Shown: positions 23,341-35,106, numbered from the stretch's first letter. The stretch: DNA of 64,000 nucleotides from Diospyros lotus (GCF_014633365.1 NC_068339.1:28343316-28407315); one strand, 5' to 3'. The notes: a model not told the origin generated them from the sequence alone. A program made the numbers and translations.

Positions 23341-24290
23341 TCTTTAGGGCGTCAAGTGATGTGTTGTCTATCCTTCAAGCCTGTTGACTATAGGATTAAC
23401 ATCCATTTATTGTAGAGGGTTAACAGGCTTGTAAACTTAGCGCCTGTAATACTTGAGATTTTTAGGGCGTTGATATAAAGCATTTCCGTAGAAGTTGAAG
23501 GATACGATAGATACATGTGAAGTTCCTGGGTAATCGCCAAGGAACAAATGAAGGATTTTTCGAAAAATCATGGAGACTAACGCAAAGGGGCATCATCTTA
23601 AGGGATTTTGGAAGGTTTAAGGAATTCTAGGGCTCAAGTGTTATAAGTACAAAGGACTTTTTGGGCTAAGGAGTTATTTGAGAGAAACCTAAAATATCTT
23701 GTAACTAAGTAGTTAAGGAAACCAAATGAGCTAACTAGTTGTTGGAAATGTAATCATGAACAATGATGGAAAATGTAGAAAATGTAATTAACCATGTGGG
23801 ATGTAATGATGGGGAATCTTGAAAATCTAATTAAACATGTGGTGGCACACATCTCAAGGGACACTTGTCGCAAGGGTATGAAAAGTAAAAAATCTCTCTA
23901 GACACATGGCATAATCCTATGAAAGCAATGATTACCTATCTTATCCAAGTGACACATGGCATATCCGGATTGGACGAGGATGCCTATAAATAGTAAGCCT
24001 TAAGAAGGGACATTCTCACCATTAAACAAGAGAAAAAAAAAAAAAAAAAAAAGATGAGTTTGAGAGGAGAAACTTTGTCAAAAAAGGAGGTGGAGAAACA
24101 CTCCGTCGGAAAAGTCGACAACCACAGTAAAGGAGTGAAACAAAATCAAAATAGTGAGGTAAGTCAAATTTCTTTCCATAGTTTTATAGGTAATTGAATA
24201 AGGGTCACATGGGTTCAAACGGGGGTCAAATTAGAGTTCGGACGAGGGAGAACGGGCCAAAAAAAGCAAGCGGTCAAAACGGGAGGGGCG
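23341..24290 (+). mobile_element. LTR-like fragment with TATA box, plus orientation
   Basis: A 10-bp inverted repeat (CAAGCCTGTT ... AACAGGCTTG, 23376-23431) lies at the left edge. 23540-24000 resembles plant gypsy LTR U3 sequence, ending in a TATA-like CCTATAAATAG near 23982, then an A-tract and a purine-rich leader. It is cut at 24292 by a reverse-oriented LTR. No coding sequence is seen. Confidence 0.45.
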
Positions 24291-24291
24291 G

Positions 24292-26100
24292 TGTAAGCAC
24301 CGTCGCTCGAATATCCTAACCACCCGGACTATCCGAACGGAAGCGCCTACAGAAGGGAAAAGAATGAGACACAAAACAAGAACTACCCTGGCATGCATAC
24401 ACAAACATAAGAATAGCGGAAACGAAGCTAAACACATGCATGCACTACGGGTACCCCACTAGCACAGCGGTCACATGATAAATAAATAAACACAGACTCA
24501 TGTGCCGACATACACGAGAATCGAGGAAAGACCTAACACAGTACAAAATAATAGAGTAAATCCTACTCAGACATCAGAGTTGACAGGAATTGACGGGACT
24601 GCCTGTACACCATACCGACTCTGCCGTTAAAAGATGACTCCCTTGCCATGGCCCATGCTGCCACTACCTGGAATGATGGAAAATAAAGTGAGTCGAGAAA
24701 CTCAGCAAGCATAAGGAAAGAAAGGCTGAAGGCTGTGTATAGAACCAATAAGCTCTTCCCCAGAACACCAACCCCCAAGCACACACAAGCCATGAGACGC
24801 TACCATACAATAGTATAGCATAATAAAAGCACATACCAGTCCTTAGGGCCCACACAAGACACACGGTACCCAAGTCCCATACCAACCTGCTGCTACCCTA
24901 AAAGGCAACATAAATCTCCAACAAACTTGCGCGCGTTGTCCCGGGTCGGTACTCCCATCACCCGTGTGTCCATGTCAGTACTCTCGACACCCGAGCTATT
25001 GGCTCCCTCGGAACGGTCCTCCCGTCCGAGAACTGATAACTACCAGTAGCCATGCAATGCACATAAAAATGCAATGGCGTAGTGAGCATCAATGTGATAC
25101 ACTGGCGCCCATACATCCAGGCATCAGGCCATGCTCCGCCCATATAGTAAACCACATGCGATGCATATGCCCGTGCTGGATGCAACCTAACCAAGCTAGA
25201 ATGTCCGTGTCCAAGCATGCTCAATAAATGAATACCCCAACATGCAACCCGTACCCATATGCATATCAAATCATGAACTATAATATAATGAATCTAAACG
25301 TGCAGTAAATCACATACTGGCAGAGCTAGTCAGTAGTGCCCGACACTGGTCAACGGCCAATGAGTAAGAGTGTCCACCCGACGGTCCACATCAGGGCCGT
25401 AGAATAGTCTACCCCAACGTCACCAAATAGTTGACCCCTACCCCAGTGCTCGATAGCTCTAACTGAACCATAAATAAACCCGAGAAAATCGTAAATAAAC
25501 CCGCACGTCTAGGAACCTAGTCCCCAAGCTAGTTCAGCATCATTCCCAAAAGGAGTGGGGGCAGTACAAACTCCCGTAGGCTTTCAACAATTAAAATTCT
25601 AAAAGACTCGGATTTAAATTTAAATTAAACAATTGAATAATAATTCAATAAACAATGCTAGACACCGAATTAGAGTAAGAGAGAGGATAAAATATGGGAA
25701 ATCACGAGATCTACTGTTACAAGCATAACCCTTTCACATAAGGTCTTCATTTCCTTGATTATTTTTCCATCAATGACTTCTTTCCAAGTCGTGCCTTGAT
25801 TGGTGTGTATCCCTTGCTTTTACAATTTACTGTAAAGTACTTTTACAATAAAATTAAAAGTAATAAATAATTATTTTACAATCATCATGAAAAAGACGGC
25901 TACCTCCGGCACGCAGACCATCAAATAAAATAATCCATACATCCACATCACACATACATCATCCATGTAGTGTCCTAAGACCATGACCAATACTGATATG
26001 CAACAACGCATCCACAACATGCTATTAACAATTAAAAGCATATTATAAACAATCATATGATTATTGGACATGGGTATAACAAATTATACCTTGGTATTTT
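24292..26100 (-). mobile_element. Tekay-like long LTR, reverse orientation
   Basis: It begins TGTAAGCACCGTC on the plus strand, which is ...GACGGTGCTTACA at the LTR 3' end when read in reverse. This end style is shared with LTRs ending CTTACA (30066) and GTTACA (61321). The body is non-coding with many CCAT/CATG words. The right end is unclear because of the ATT microsatellite. No internal domain is present, so it may be a solo or truncated LTR. Confidence 0.5.
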
Positions 26101-26135
26101 AAAATAAAAAATAAATAAAAAAAATAATAATAACA

Positions 26136-26143
26136 AAATTATT

Positions 26144-26206
<63 letters not shown>
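26136..26206. repeat. (ATT)n microsatellite
   Basis: More than 20 ATT triplets, interrupted once by TTTTT. They create poly-Asn and poly-Ile open frames on the minus strand that are not genes. Confidence 0.95.
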
Positions 26207-26212
26207 TTGGAG

Positions 26213-26390
26213 GGGGTTGTGGCAGACAACCGCGCGCAGTGCGTGGGCCCAACTCGCACTGCACGTGCAGTGCACAGTGTTGGTGCGCGGGCCCAACCTG
26301 CGCACTTGTCTGCACCAAACTCGCATCCGCGCACGCCCAGCGTGCACCAGCGCGCAAGCCGCCCCCGAGGCACCCCCCGGCACTACCTAG
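26213..26390. other. G+C-rich CGCGCG/TGCAC block next to the microsatellite
   Basis: An abrupt switch from pure ATT to sequence dense in GCGCGC, GTGCAC and CGTGCAG words. Similar AT-repeat/GC-block pairs occur at 60410-60545 and 21755-22060, which suggests a shared part of the Tekay-like LTRs. No gene is called despite overlapping frames on both strands. Confidence 0.5.
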
Positions 26391-26584
26391 CCACCCTGGA
26401 ACAGATTCCGACACTTCCAGCTGCACCAGATTTGATTTCGACATTGCCCAGCGGTGCCAAATCAGTTCTATGGCGCTACTGGCATGCAGCTCACACTCGG
26501 ATCTCGTCCAAAATTCTTTTATTTTTCAAAAACACCAATTTTATGTCCAATACTCACATGAATAAAACGATAAAACTGAAAAAC

Positions 26585-26600
26585 AATGGCTCTAATACCA
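26585..26600 (-). promoter_or_regulatory. Copia-type primer binding site (initiator tRNA-Met type)
   Basis: The plus strand AATGGCTCTAATACCA is one base from the complement of the TGGTATCAGAGCC class used by copia elements. It sits one base from an LTR start at 26602, so the element would run leftwards on the minus strand. Confidence 0.75.
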
Positions 26601-26601
26601 T

Positions 26602-27069
26602 TGTTGGGATTACATAGATCTTATCATATACTCAGCGGAATTAAATTTTAGTTTGCAGGTATCCCGTTTTTCAGAAATTATGATTTACAAATTGAAAGTA
26701 AAAACGAAAGGTTACCTCTTTAATGAAATCTGATTTCACTATTAGGTTTCCCACCGTATAATCCTCCGAGTGTAGGATGACAAGTCGGTCCACCCGAAAT
26801 CACTTCTATCCAAGAATATCAAAGAGAATAATAAGTAGAAGAAATTTTTCACAAAAATTTTCAATCTTACCTTTTGGATTCACACCACCTCTTCAAAACT
26901 CTCCCAATTCTCAAATGATTCAATAATTGGAAATGAATGGTTAAGAGAGCTTTTTATAGGGTTTCATTAACCCTATTCCATTAATGGGTTGGGCTTCTCA
27001 AGCCCATTTCATTTAATGCAATTGAGCTAGGCCCAATCCAATGGTGTTAAATTAAAGTTTGGGATTCCA
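26602..27069 (-). mobile_element. Copia-type 5' LTR (468 bp), reverse orientation
   Basis: The plus strand starts TGTTGGGATTACATAGATCT and ends GGGATTCCA at about 27069. A PBS abuts it on the left. The expected copia gag is absent: within about 370 bp to the left the sequence changes to the G+C-rich block, so the interior is deleted or this is a miniature element. Confidence 0.6.
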
Positions 27070-27467
27070 GATAAGTGCAAACCAGGTAAAAGTCGTACTT
27101 CAAGAAGCTTGCGGCATACCTCCCATTCCGATCTTGGCAGTCGATTGAGTAATGACCCAAATTTATCTATTACTATTGTTGTTAATTTTATTAATAATTT
27201 TAATATTAATATTGTTATTATAGTTAGTATTATTATTGTTACTATTCTCACTATTATGTTTATTACCATTGAGAATATTGTTAATATTATTATTATTATT
27301 ACTTTTGTTATTATTTATATGTTGAGCCATACACTGCCACCCCTGCTGAGAACCATCATAAAGCTTCCATTAGCCTCAATTCCTAAGCCACTACGTAAAG
27401 CCAACTAAGGCGGTGGATTAGTGGAGGTTCATAAGGAAATGTGGTGAAGTATTGAATTGGAGATTTG

Positions 27468-27570
27468 AGAGAGAGAGAGAAAGCAGTGTGTTCGACCGAG
27501 AGACGAAGAGGAAGAAGAACAGTGAGGAAGAAGAAGAAGAAGAAACAGAGAAGATGAAGAAGAAGAAGTA
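27468..27570. repeat. Purine-rich GA/GAAGAA tract
   Basis: (GA)n followed by AAGAAG repeats. The complementary serine/leucine-rich minus-strand frame is an artefact. Confidence 0.85.
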
Positions 27571-27859
27571 ATTTTCAGGCAAGCTCTTCTCCTCTCCTTC
27601 TTCGGTTGCTTCTCCATCTTTAGTTGTTCTCAGTAATGGCCTGGATATAAACAGTGGCCGTGAGTTTACGGTATTGTGTTTACAGTGTGCGTGAGTTTAA
27701 GTGAGTGTACTAGATTATATATATAGCCTATATACAGTGAGTAAGTAAACCAGGCTGTTATATATATATATATATATACATATAGACATACGAGCTGTCT
27801 AACCGCCATGGCCGTGAGTGTGTAGCTCGTTGTGTGCGTGCGTGCGATCCATGAGTGAG

Positions 27860-28290
27860 TTCTCTGTGAGCTAATTAAATGAGCTTGATGTGTGTGTGAG
27901 TGTGTATAGCTGTGAATTGTTGTGTGCGTGTGTGTGTTCTCTGGTGAAAGTTTAAGATAACTAATGGGTGAGCTGTGTTCGCTGAGAAGCTCATTGTGCG
28001 AGTGTGTATAGCTGCATCGCTGTGTGTAAGTGAATATATGCATAGGTGCAGTGAGTGTTTTGAGTGCTGTGAGTGTGTTTAAAGCTAAAGAAAGTGTTGT
28101 GAGTGTGTGCTCAAATTAAAGAAATGGCCTTTGGCTGAGGAGCTTACCGTGTCCATGTGTGTGTGTATTTATCATGATGTGTGAGTGTCACTGTGAGGGA
28201 GTGTGTGCATCTTAGAGCTAGTGGTTTGAAGTGGTGTCATGTGTAGCAGTGAGACAAATATATATATATATATGTGTGTGTATGTATGTG
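27860..28290. repeat. GTGTGAGTGTGT-rich low-complexity tract
   Basis: Irregular recurrence of GTGAGTGTGTATAGCTG-like phrases (about 27897, 28003), ending in a TA/GT microsatellite near 28258-28290. It lies within the Tekay-like LTR. Confidence 0.8.
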
Positions 28291-29357
28291 TGCATATGAA
28301 ACAGGGGACGTTTGGGTGTTAAATAAGCTTAAGCTTAAGGATAATGGATGATTTGGTGCTGTGAGTACAGAAATATGATATTGGCATATTGTTAAAAGTT
28401 GAGTTGTTATATTTCTTCTTCTTATTATTATTAGTATTACTATTATTATTATTATATATATTGACATTAATGTTATTATTAATATTAGTATTATTACTAT
28501 TTTAAGTATGTATAAATGTGTAAAAGTGGGTTACCCTAAGTCATTTGTTCCAACTTGAGGTATCCATGTAAATAGCATTAGTAAATGATATTATCTATGC
28601 TCTTGTCAATATTAGAAAATAATACCTACTGCTAGTAATAATATAAGCATTAATATAAGTAAATGATATGTTTAATTTGCTATTTGTAAGGATACATATT
28701 ACTTATTAATAAAATAAGTAATAATACATGTATTATATGTAAGAATACATTGAGTTATTATATTATTATAAGCGTATAATTTAATAGGACAATAGAGGCT
28801 ATAAATATATCCAGCATATCTTGGTTGTGTTTCCTGAGAGTTTGTTCACTCTCTACCTTATAAATGGAATAAAGATAGGTATCATTTGGGTTAGGCGCTA
28901 GCTAGTGTCTGTTGGGAATGAGTGTTCATTTTATGACACTGCTTTCCCTGTTCCAACCAGTTAAACTCATAGACACGTCCAAGTGCTAAATGCACACTCA
29001 AGTCGAGTTTATGCATTTTGTGTGTCATTTACACTTGAGTGCTTGTTACACGATCATGTTATATTTATCTGTAGTTGGTAGACATGAGCATTTGCATTTG
29101 GCATGTGTTTTATTAGTTGGGCGAGGCTTAGCGGGATGCTTAGCTTATGGGGGCTTCGTATCCTATTCGGTCTACTATGCCACCCTTATATGTTGCACTT
29201 GCATTGTCATGGCGACAGTTTTGGTGTCAGGCTTTCCGGAACAGAGTAACTTAAGGACGCCTCAGCTTGCCTAGCTTTTTATTTTGGTTGCTTATGCAGG
29301 CCAGAGGGTGTGGTCGCTCCCACCCAGGCGAGCTTCTGCTCGTAGTACAAGTACAGT

Positions 29358-29402
29358 CTGCCTTTAAGGCAGTAGTAGGCTGCCTTCAAGGCAGTAGTAG
29401 GC
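29358..29402. repeat. Two-copy 22-bp repeat with perfect palindromes
   Basis: CTGCCTTTAAGGCAG (29358) and CTGCCTTCAAGGCAG (29380), each followed by TAGTAGG. The arms can pair as hairpins. Confidence 0.85.
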
Positions 29403-31608
29403 TTGTGATAAGGACTTAGGTGCTAGTGCATTCCTTATTTGGGCCCCAAGATCCTGTATATGTGCATTGTTACTTATGCAGTTGGTACATGTGTCAGTTT
29501 ATGAGATTGCATGGCATGTTATGCATGAGTTTCGGTTTGTTATACACTTGAAATGCAGGTTTACTCTTAATACCTACTCTATCCTTCTTTCCTTTATTTA
29601 TGAGCTTGTTGAGTCATTTGGACTCATCTTATTTTCTCTTCATTCCAAGTAAAGTCAAGGACCCAATTGTGGGTGGGTCTAGTAGTTCTCGACTACTTGG
29701 TTAGGTGGTGTACAGGGCCATGCAGACCTAACAGTTATTAGCCTGGGGGTTTCTTGTTGTGCATTTTGTCGCTTTCGAATTATATTTCTCTTTAGTTTAT
29801 TTAGGTTTGTATGGTTTATGTTTATTTTGAGGCCAGTGTGCCAGAGATGTATGTTATGCATGCTTGGGCTATGAAAGCCTAAAGATTAGTTGTTATGCAG
29901 TAGGTTGAGGTTTTGTTTTATATGCCGAGATAGCAAGTTTTCTTTTTCAGTTTTCCTTTAGTATTTATCAGTGGCATGCTTGACAGGTTTGTCTAGGATC
30001 CAGGTTGTCTTTGCTTTCGTAGGGCACCCACTCTGGTTCTTTGGGGACTAGGGTGGGGGCCTTACAGGTTGAGAGGTGATATTCCTTCTCTGCTTCAGCC
30101 TGAATGGTGGCTCTTTCTGTCAATGAAACCCTATGGGCTTACCTGCGACTTATCTCTAGCTCAGCTAGGCGCAAGGAGTGTTCTTGAAGAAGCTCTTTAT
30201 GCGTTGCCCTCAGCCCAACCTTCTCCTGCTCTAAAGCCTCCAACTGGCAACACAACTCCTGAATTTCCACCTGGAGACCCGAGGTGCCAACCTTGGCCTT
30301 AGACAACTAAGCACGCATCCTCTCTAATTCAACCTCTATCTTTCGTTTTATTGTCTCTACCCATCGCTCGTGACACTTTAGCTCTTGGCGATTCCTCCAC
30401 TCCGACATCTAAACCTCCCCTTGTTCATGGTATGCCCTATCTCGGGCATTAGAGGTGATGATCCCCTAAATCCCTTACATAAAGAAAATGGTTGGTCAGA
30501 GAGGCCATCTAGAAACCCTTGTATGAAAAGGGAAGACAAAATTGACTTACCTGTACTAGATGCTACTCTACCTTTTCCTTGGCCTGGACACGGTTCCCCG
30601 AATAAAACATCATTCATCTCAAGGGAGAATGGTGGAGTAGATAAGACAGGCATCAATCCCAAGTTCAAAAACAAAATCTGTTTCTAACACTCTGGGGGAT
30701 ACTCGAAAGTTCCATCCACTAAGCTTGATACCGTCCCCAAGAATCATTGTATGCCTCACTTCGCTTGGAAAGGGAAGAATAGGAGGTTATCCTAGCGACC
30801 TCTCACTGTCAAGGCGATAGTGATCCTTTCTGTTGGGGATCACGAGGTGTCGACATTCCTCGTCCACTCGGGCTATGTCTCTAGAAAATCAGGAGGATGA
30901 GCTTTGTCTTTCCCGGGAAATGAGAGCTCAAGAAGGAGCATCCATGGTTTCTTCCAGTGACGGAGGAACTGATGATAGGTTTTCAGTAGAAGTTGGAAGA
31001 ACTTCTACATTCGAATGGTCACCCCTCAGGCGACAATGCCTTTTATGATATTTTACTCTTGTGTTTAGTTTTAATGATGAAAAATATCAAATGGTTTTAT
31101 TCTCTAAATCAAAGTATATGATTTTGAAACAAAAATCAATTTAAAGTGCTTTGTTAAAATGAAAACCAAATTATCTATAATTTTCTATAGATGGAGATTT
31201 GCTCAAACAAGTTTTAAGGTTTAAAAGAATCTCCTAAATGATTTTTCTAATGGTAAATGAAGCAAAATGTTTCAAAGGCAAAACACCATGTTGCTCCAAT
31301 TATCCTATTGTGTATTTTGATGTTTAACTTCTAAGTCTAGAAGATTAGAGCATTATAAGGAAACATATGAGAAAATATTTTCATTTTGAAAAACTATCTC
31401 CCGGTATTTTGATGGCTAATATTCATTGTTGTTAAAATAATTTTTTTAATAAATAGAAGGTATGTATTTTGAGAGTGATAAAATTGTTAAATCATGACTT
31501 TGTACTAAAAGCAAAATTCTATTTTCTTGTTGTTATTGATTTTGATTTTTTAGATATTTTTATTGAATCCAAATGAGGAGTACTTTCTTATTTACATTTA
31601 TTACTTTG

Positions 31609-31715
31609 TTGACTAACAGAATAGATGAATTGCATCTATCGACTAAATTCTTGTATATGTCGACTAAGTTTTTATTTTAATTAGCAACTGTTGACTAACC
31701 CACCTTATCTGTCGA
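31609..31715. repeat. Phased TCGACTAA-word array in the solo LTR U3
   Basis: Cores at 31609 (TTGA), 31639 (TCGA), 31660 (TCGA), 31691 (TTGA) and 31712 (TCGA), with spacings of 30, 21, 31 and 21 bp. The last core is 95 bp before the TATA box at 31807. Confidence 0.85.
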
Positions 31716-31806
31716 TAGATCTATTCGCAAAAAGCCTCTAACGACTAGTTTTTCAAATCCCAACGAACACAAACAGCTAGTTTTCTCTTAGATCATTTGG
31801 GATGCC

Positions 31807-31814
31807 TATAAATA
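31807..31814 (+). promoter_or_regulatory. TATA box of the copia solo LTR
   Basis: CCTATAAATACAAGTCATGG spans it; the same context occurs in the LTR at 53575 (54190-54197). It marks the U3/R border region. Confidence 0.8.
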
Positions 31815-34004
31815 CAAGTCATGGATGATCTAGAAAAGGCTAACGGATGGGAATGAAGTGGATTAGGCTAGCAAAATTTATTCATCTTCTTAAATTGTAT
31901 TTATGCTCTAATTTTTCTCTCTCAAAGGCTTTGATTATCGTTTGTATTATCTTGTTCAAGCCTTGTACTTTATTTTTTAGAGATCATTGTAACTAAGAGA
32001 TTCATCTCTTAGATTCTCTCTTATTATTCAACTCTTGTATTTCCTAACTTGTGTAACTAGAGAGCCTACTTGTGTAAGTAAGAGGTTGCAATTCCTAGTC
32101 TAGTACTAGAGGGCCTACTTAGGGTCAAGTAGAAGGTTATAGTGGATTGATTTGCAAAATCCTTAGTGAGGAGCTAAGGTAGTGGATTAGGTTTGGCTTA
32201 AGTTGAACCACTATAAATTCTTGTGTTCTCTTCTGCTCGTGTTCTTTGTTTATTTATCTTTTCAAGCATCTCAATATTCCTCACTTGATTCATATATTTA
32301 ACATTTCATTGAAAAATATTTCATATTTTTTAATCTTGTGTTCTCCATTGTCAAGACGAGATTGTCTTTATATGGTTGATACCTCATCGTGCCATTTCAA
32401 GGTCTTAAGGTTTAACGAAGTTGTGATCTTCACAAACGACATCTCCTTTTTATCAAAAGAATTTTTAAGAAAAAAAAATTTTTTATATACCAATTCACCC
32501 CACCCCCCCCCCCATCTTAGTGTGTGCCATAACATTTCAAACCTAACATTTTAACCCCAGAGAAAGAGACCCCTGCAGCCCTGCACGAGCGAGGAGGTCG
32601 AGAGCTAGTAAATCCTTCACTAAGGTGAGCAGAAGTTCTGGCCGTTGACACAATTCGTGCCTCCTCCTCACATTGATGCCTATGAAGCTCCATCAGTTAA
32701 CCTACTCTCGCCATCTCTATAAAAACTAACATAAAAAATTAGACAAAAGACGTAATATGACAAAAATACAATGAAGACAATATCGAAAGAAAATATACCC
32801 TCATGAGAGATTTCCCTCTAAGGATTGGAAAAAGGATATGAAGACGACCTGGGCATTTCCTTCTCTTCCTCCTCGATCCCTGCCATCTCTTCATCGTTTT
32901 GTTCTTCGTCATACAATGTAAAGGGTGGAAGAGGAGCAATTGGTGTTACAACCCCCCAACCCTTGGCTTTGAAATTTCTCGAGTTCAAGAGGCTAGATAA
33001 TTCGGTAAGCCCCTACACTGTTAACGCATCAACGACATGACAATACACACCCCGAACATGCTTTGGCGATGGAAACCCTACTTAGCAAACGTCATTATAG
33101 TTCCAAGACAGAGGGGCATCCCAACTGGGTGGAGGCTCTATCACCAGCCAGCGATTTTCAAACCGATTAATTTTGTTGGGCAAATCGACAAACAATTCAA
33201 GGCCGGATATCTTTTGGAGGGTATACAGCTAGCAGTCCTTGCTAGCCTTCTATAGCCGATAAAAATAGCTTAAAAGCATCAAGGAAGGTATCACTCCTAG
33301 TTGATGACAAAGGATTGAAAAGCCCACCAATTGGGCCCAGGCATTAGGATGAAGCAGGGCTGGAACGATCCCGTGGTGATGCAGCCAATCCATAGCGAAA
33401 GGAGGCAAAGGAAACCGAAACCCCACTTCAAAAGATGCGTAATGGATGCCCAGAGAGCCTTCATCCACTTGTGAAAGATCAGGCTCGTCAAGCCCTAGAT
33501 ATCTCACCATATATCTCAAGGGTGTAGCGTCATCAAGTCTGTCAAAGTCCTCGAAGCGAAGCCGGGAGCTGGTATCCTCGAGAATGTGCGCAGGGCTAGG
33601 GGGTGGTGCCGGTCTTCTCCTCAGTATATGGAAAGGGCTCGAAAGATTACCTTGCCTTAGAAAAAACTAAGAAGTAAGATGTGAAGTTGACCACAACGAA
33701 CAACACCTACAATAAGTACAATATAAAAGCATTAGTACAAGCTAAAAGGAGATGAGTTCTCAAAGGAAGCAATGAAGAAGACATGGAGTGAGCACCCACA
33801 CACCCACTCGCTCATTTAACTGAGTGGGTGGGAACTCCTTGGACACTAGATCATTTGACCGAGTGGGAAGACACCTCACGGTCCCAAGAGTCCAAAACAT
33901 AACGAGAGTCCAAAATGTGACAAGACCTAAGAGAATTCAAACCTTGAAATCACCCATAACCGGAAGATCGTCCAAAGAAAATGAAAGAATGAGAAGCCCT
34001 AGGC

Positions 34005-34018
34005 CCTATTTATAGGGG
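34005..34018 (-). promoter_or_regulatory. TATA box for the antisense aORF
   Basis: The minus strand reads CCCCTATAAATAGG, about 350 bp upstream of the aORF N-terminal coding. It suggests the aORF has its own promoter inside the element rather than using an LTR. Two ACTCG...GAGTGGG units lie just downstream (33800-33870). Confidence 0.55.
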
Positions 34019-34189
34019 CTTAAGGAATAGAAGGGCACAGGAGTTCACACCCAGATATAGAAAATCAAAAATGACTATACACAAACGGCTTCCAAAATGC
34101 AAGAAAAGTGTGGCGAAAAAGGACCAAAAATTTTGCAAGGCTAAATACTCTTTCTCCCAACTCTCTCGGTCGAGAGAGTAGGGAGTAAT

Positions 34190-35106
34190 TGATATGCCCT
34201 AAAAATTGCAACCATATCCAGTTAAGGAGCAGATCCAAGCATTGGAGTAGAAATGGGTTTGAACCAGGACGAAAAGGTAAGGGAGTCGCTCAAAACCGAG
34301 CAGGTGAAGACTCACTTAGTCATATAACCGAGTAGGTGTGACCCACTCGATCATATGACCGAGTGGATAGGAGCTCTTCTCCCCCCATAAATGCTTGACT
34401 CACTCGATCATGTGATCGAGTGAGTAGGGGGTCTCATTCCTCTCTCTTTTTTCTACCCCCTGAAGCATGCAGAAACCAGTTCACTCGGTCAAATGATTGA
34501 GTAGGTGTTGTTCACTCACATCTCATCCCTCAGATACACCAACACAACCACAAAACTCTTGAAATAGGCTCTGAAACTCTCAGGACGGTCACGAAACTCT
34601 TGGGATGGGCCGCAAGACCCTTTTGGATGGGCCGTAAGACTCTTGAAATGGCCACCACGTGTTCCCCCTCCCTCTCCTCTATAAATAGAAGGCCACGCCT
34701 CCGACCTCAAGTACGCTCTCTTTAGCATTCTAAGTACATTCTTGTGCTCCCACTCTCAAGAACTGACTTAAGCATCGGAGGGTTTGTGCGATGACACCCA
34801 CCCGCGCCCCTAACCTTGAGTTCGTCTTACAGGTGTCTCAGTCATCAAGACTCTTTCGATTATCAAGGGTCACCCGGTCATCAGAAAGCCTCCCGTCAAA
34901 TCCAAAGAAGTCTCCCACTTATCAAGTCTCTCGTTCAAAAGATCACGAGAGTCTCCCGTCACTCAACATACCCAAGACTCTCAAGACCCAAGACTCTCAG
35001 GACACTTGGTGACAACACTCTACACTCTGGAGACTCTTGTGATCAACCACAAACAAATTGTATTCTCCCATGATTAAAAATAAATTGTTGTATTTTGGCA
35101 ACAACA
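34190..35106 (+). repeat. 3' LTR of the truncated Tat-like element
   Basis: It starts TGATATGCCC after a purine run (GAGAGAGTAGGGAGTAAT) and ends ...GGCAACAACA at 35106. It has a TATA box (34680-34688) and a downstream AAGCATCGGAGGG phrase (34772), also seen near 38886. 34850-35030 is rich in CAAGACTCTC words. Confidence 0.65.
34287..34505. repeat. ACTCGATCATRTGAYCGAGT palindrome array in U3
   Basis: Five degenerate copies of a 20-22 bp palindrome centred near 34292, 34324, 34355, 34412 and 34493. Each holds two CGA-type half-sites 10-12 bp apart; the first three units are about 31 bp apart. Near-perfect copies: CACTCGATCATATGACCGAG and ACTCGATCATGTGATCGAGT. Two more copies lie at 33800-33870. 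Confidence 0.85.

Larger units (their letters stand above)
27146..30066 (+). mobile_element. Tekay-like long LTR, plus orientation
   Basis: Start TGAGTAATGACCCAAAT (27146), end GTGGGGGCCTTACA (30066). About 2.9 kb, non-coding, with ATT-rich, purine-rich and GT-rich blocks. Flanking 5-mers (TCGAT and GGTTG) do not match, so either the boundaries are slightly wrong or the partner LTR was lost. It truncates the left side of the Tat element that follows. Confidence 0.5.
31046..32548 (+). mobile_element. Copia-type (SIRE-like) solo LTR with TTTTA target duplication
   Basis: 1503 bp, TGATATTTTA...ACCTAACA. It is flanked by TTTTA at 31041-31045 and 32549-32553, which proves one insertion and loss of the interior by LTR recombination. 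It contains a phased TCGA array, a TATA box, and an R/U5 region with ATTAGGTTTGGCTTAAGTTGAACC-type sequence shared with the LTRs at 42.7 and 54.5 kb. Confidence 0.93.
30100..33700 (-). pseudogene. Antisense aORF of the second Tat element, Transposase_28-like, broken
   Basis: The N-terminal half (33250-33640) reads FEDFDRLDD, then FRFPLPPFAMDWLHHHGIV and LHPNAWAQLVGF, the same family block as aORF exon 1 of the complete element. Stops follow at about 33250 and beyond. A later stretch (32840-33200) still reads as protein-like with frame changes and ends in an acidic glutamate run. The C-terminal part (30100-31045) encodes a charged, coiled-coil-like sequence (about 30160-30420, leftward). A solo LTR separates the halves. 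Protein function is unknown. Confidence 0.7.
30067..35106 (+). mobile_element. Truncated plus-strand Tat-like element (antisense aORF, PPT, 3' LTR)
   Basis: The order is aORF remnant on the minus strand (30.1-33.7 kb), spacer, PPT-like purine run (34171-34189), LTR (34190-35106). This mirrors the complete element in opposite orientation. gag and pol are gone; the left side abuts a Tekay-like LTR ending at 30066. A copia solo LTR (31046-32548) sits inside the aORF. Confidence 0.7.

Noticed and set aside
26053..26444. Overlapping minus-strand frames with poly-Asn and poly-Ile
   Set aside because: They arise from the ATT microsatellite and the adjacent G+C-rich block.
27666..28043. 125-codon His/Thr-rich minus-strand frame
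   Set aside because: Produced by the GTGTGA low-complexity tract.
27141..30071. Target duplication for the LTR at 27146-30066
   Set aside because: Flanking 5-mers TCGAT and GGTTG differ, so a solo insertion was not claimed.
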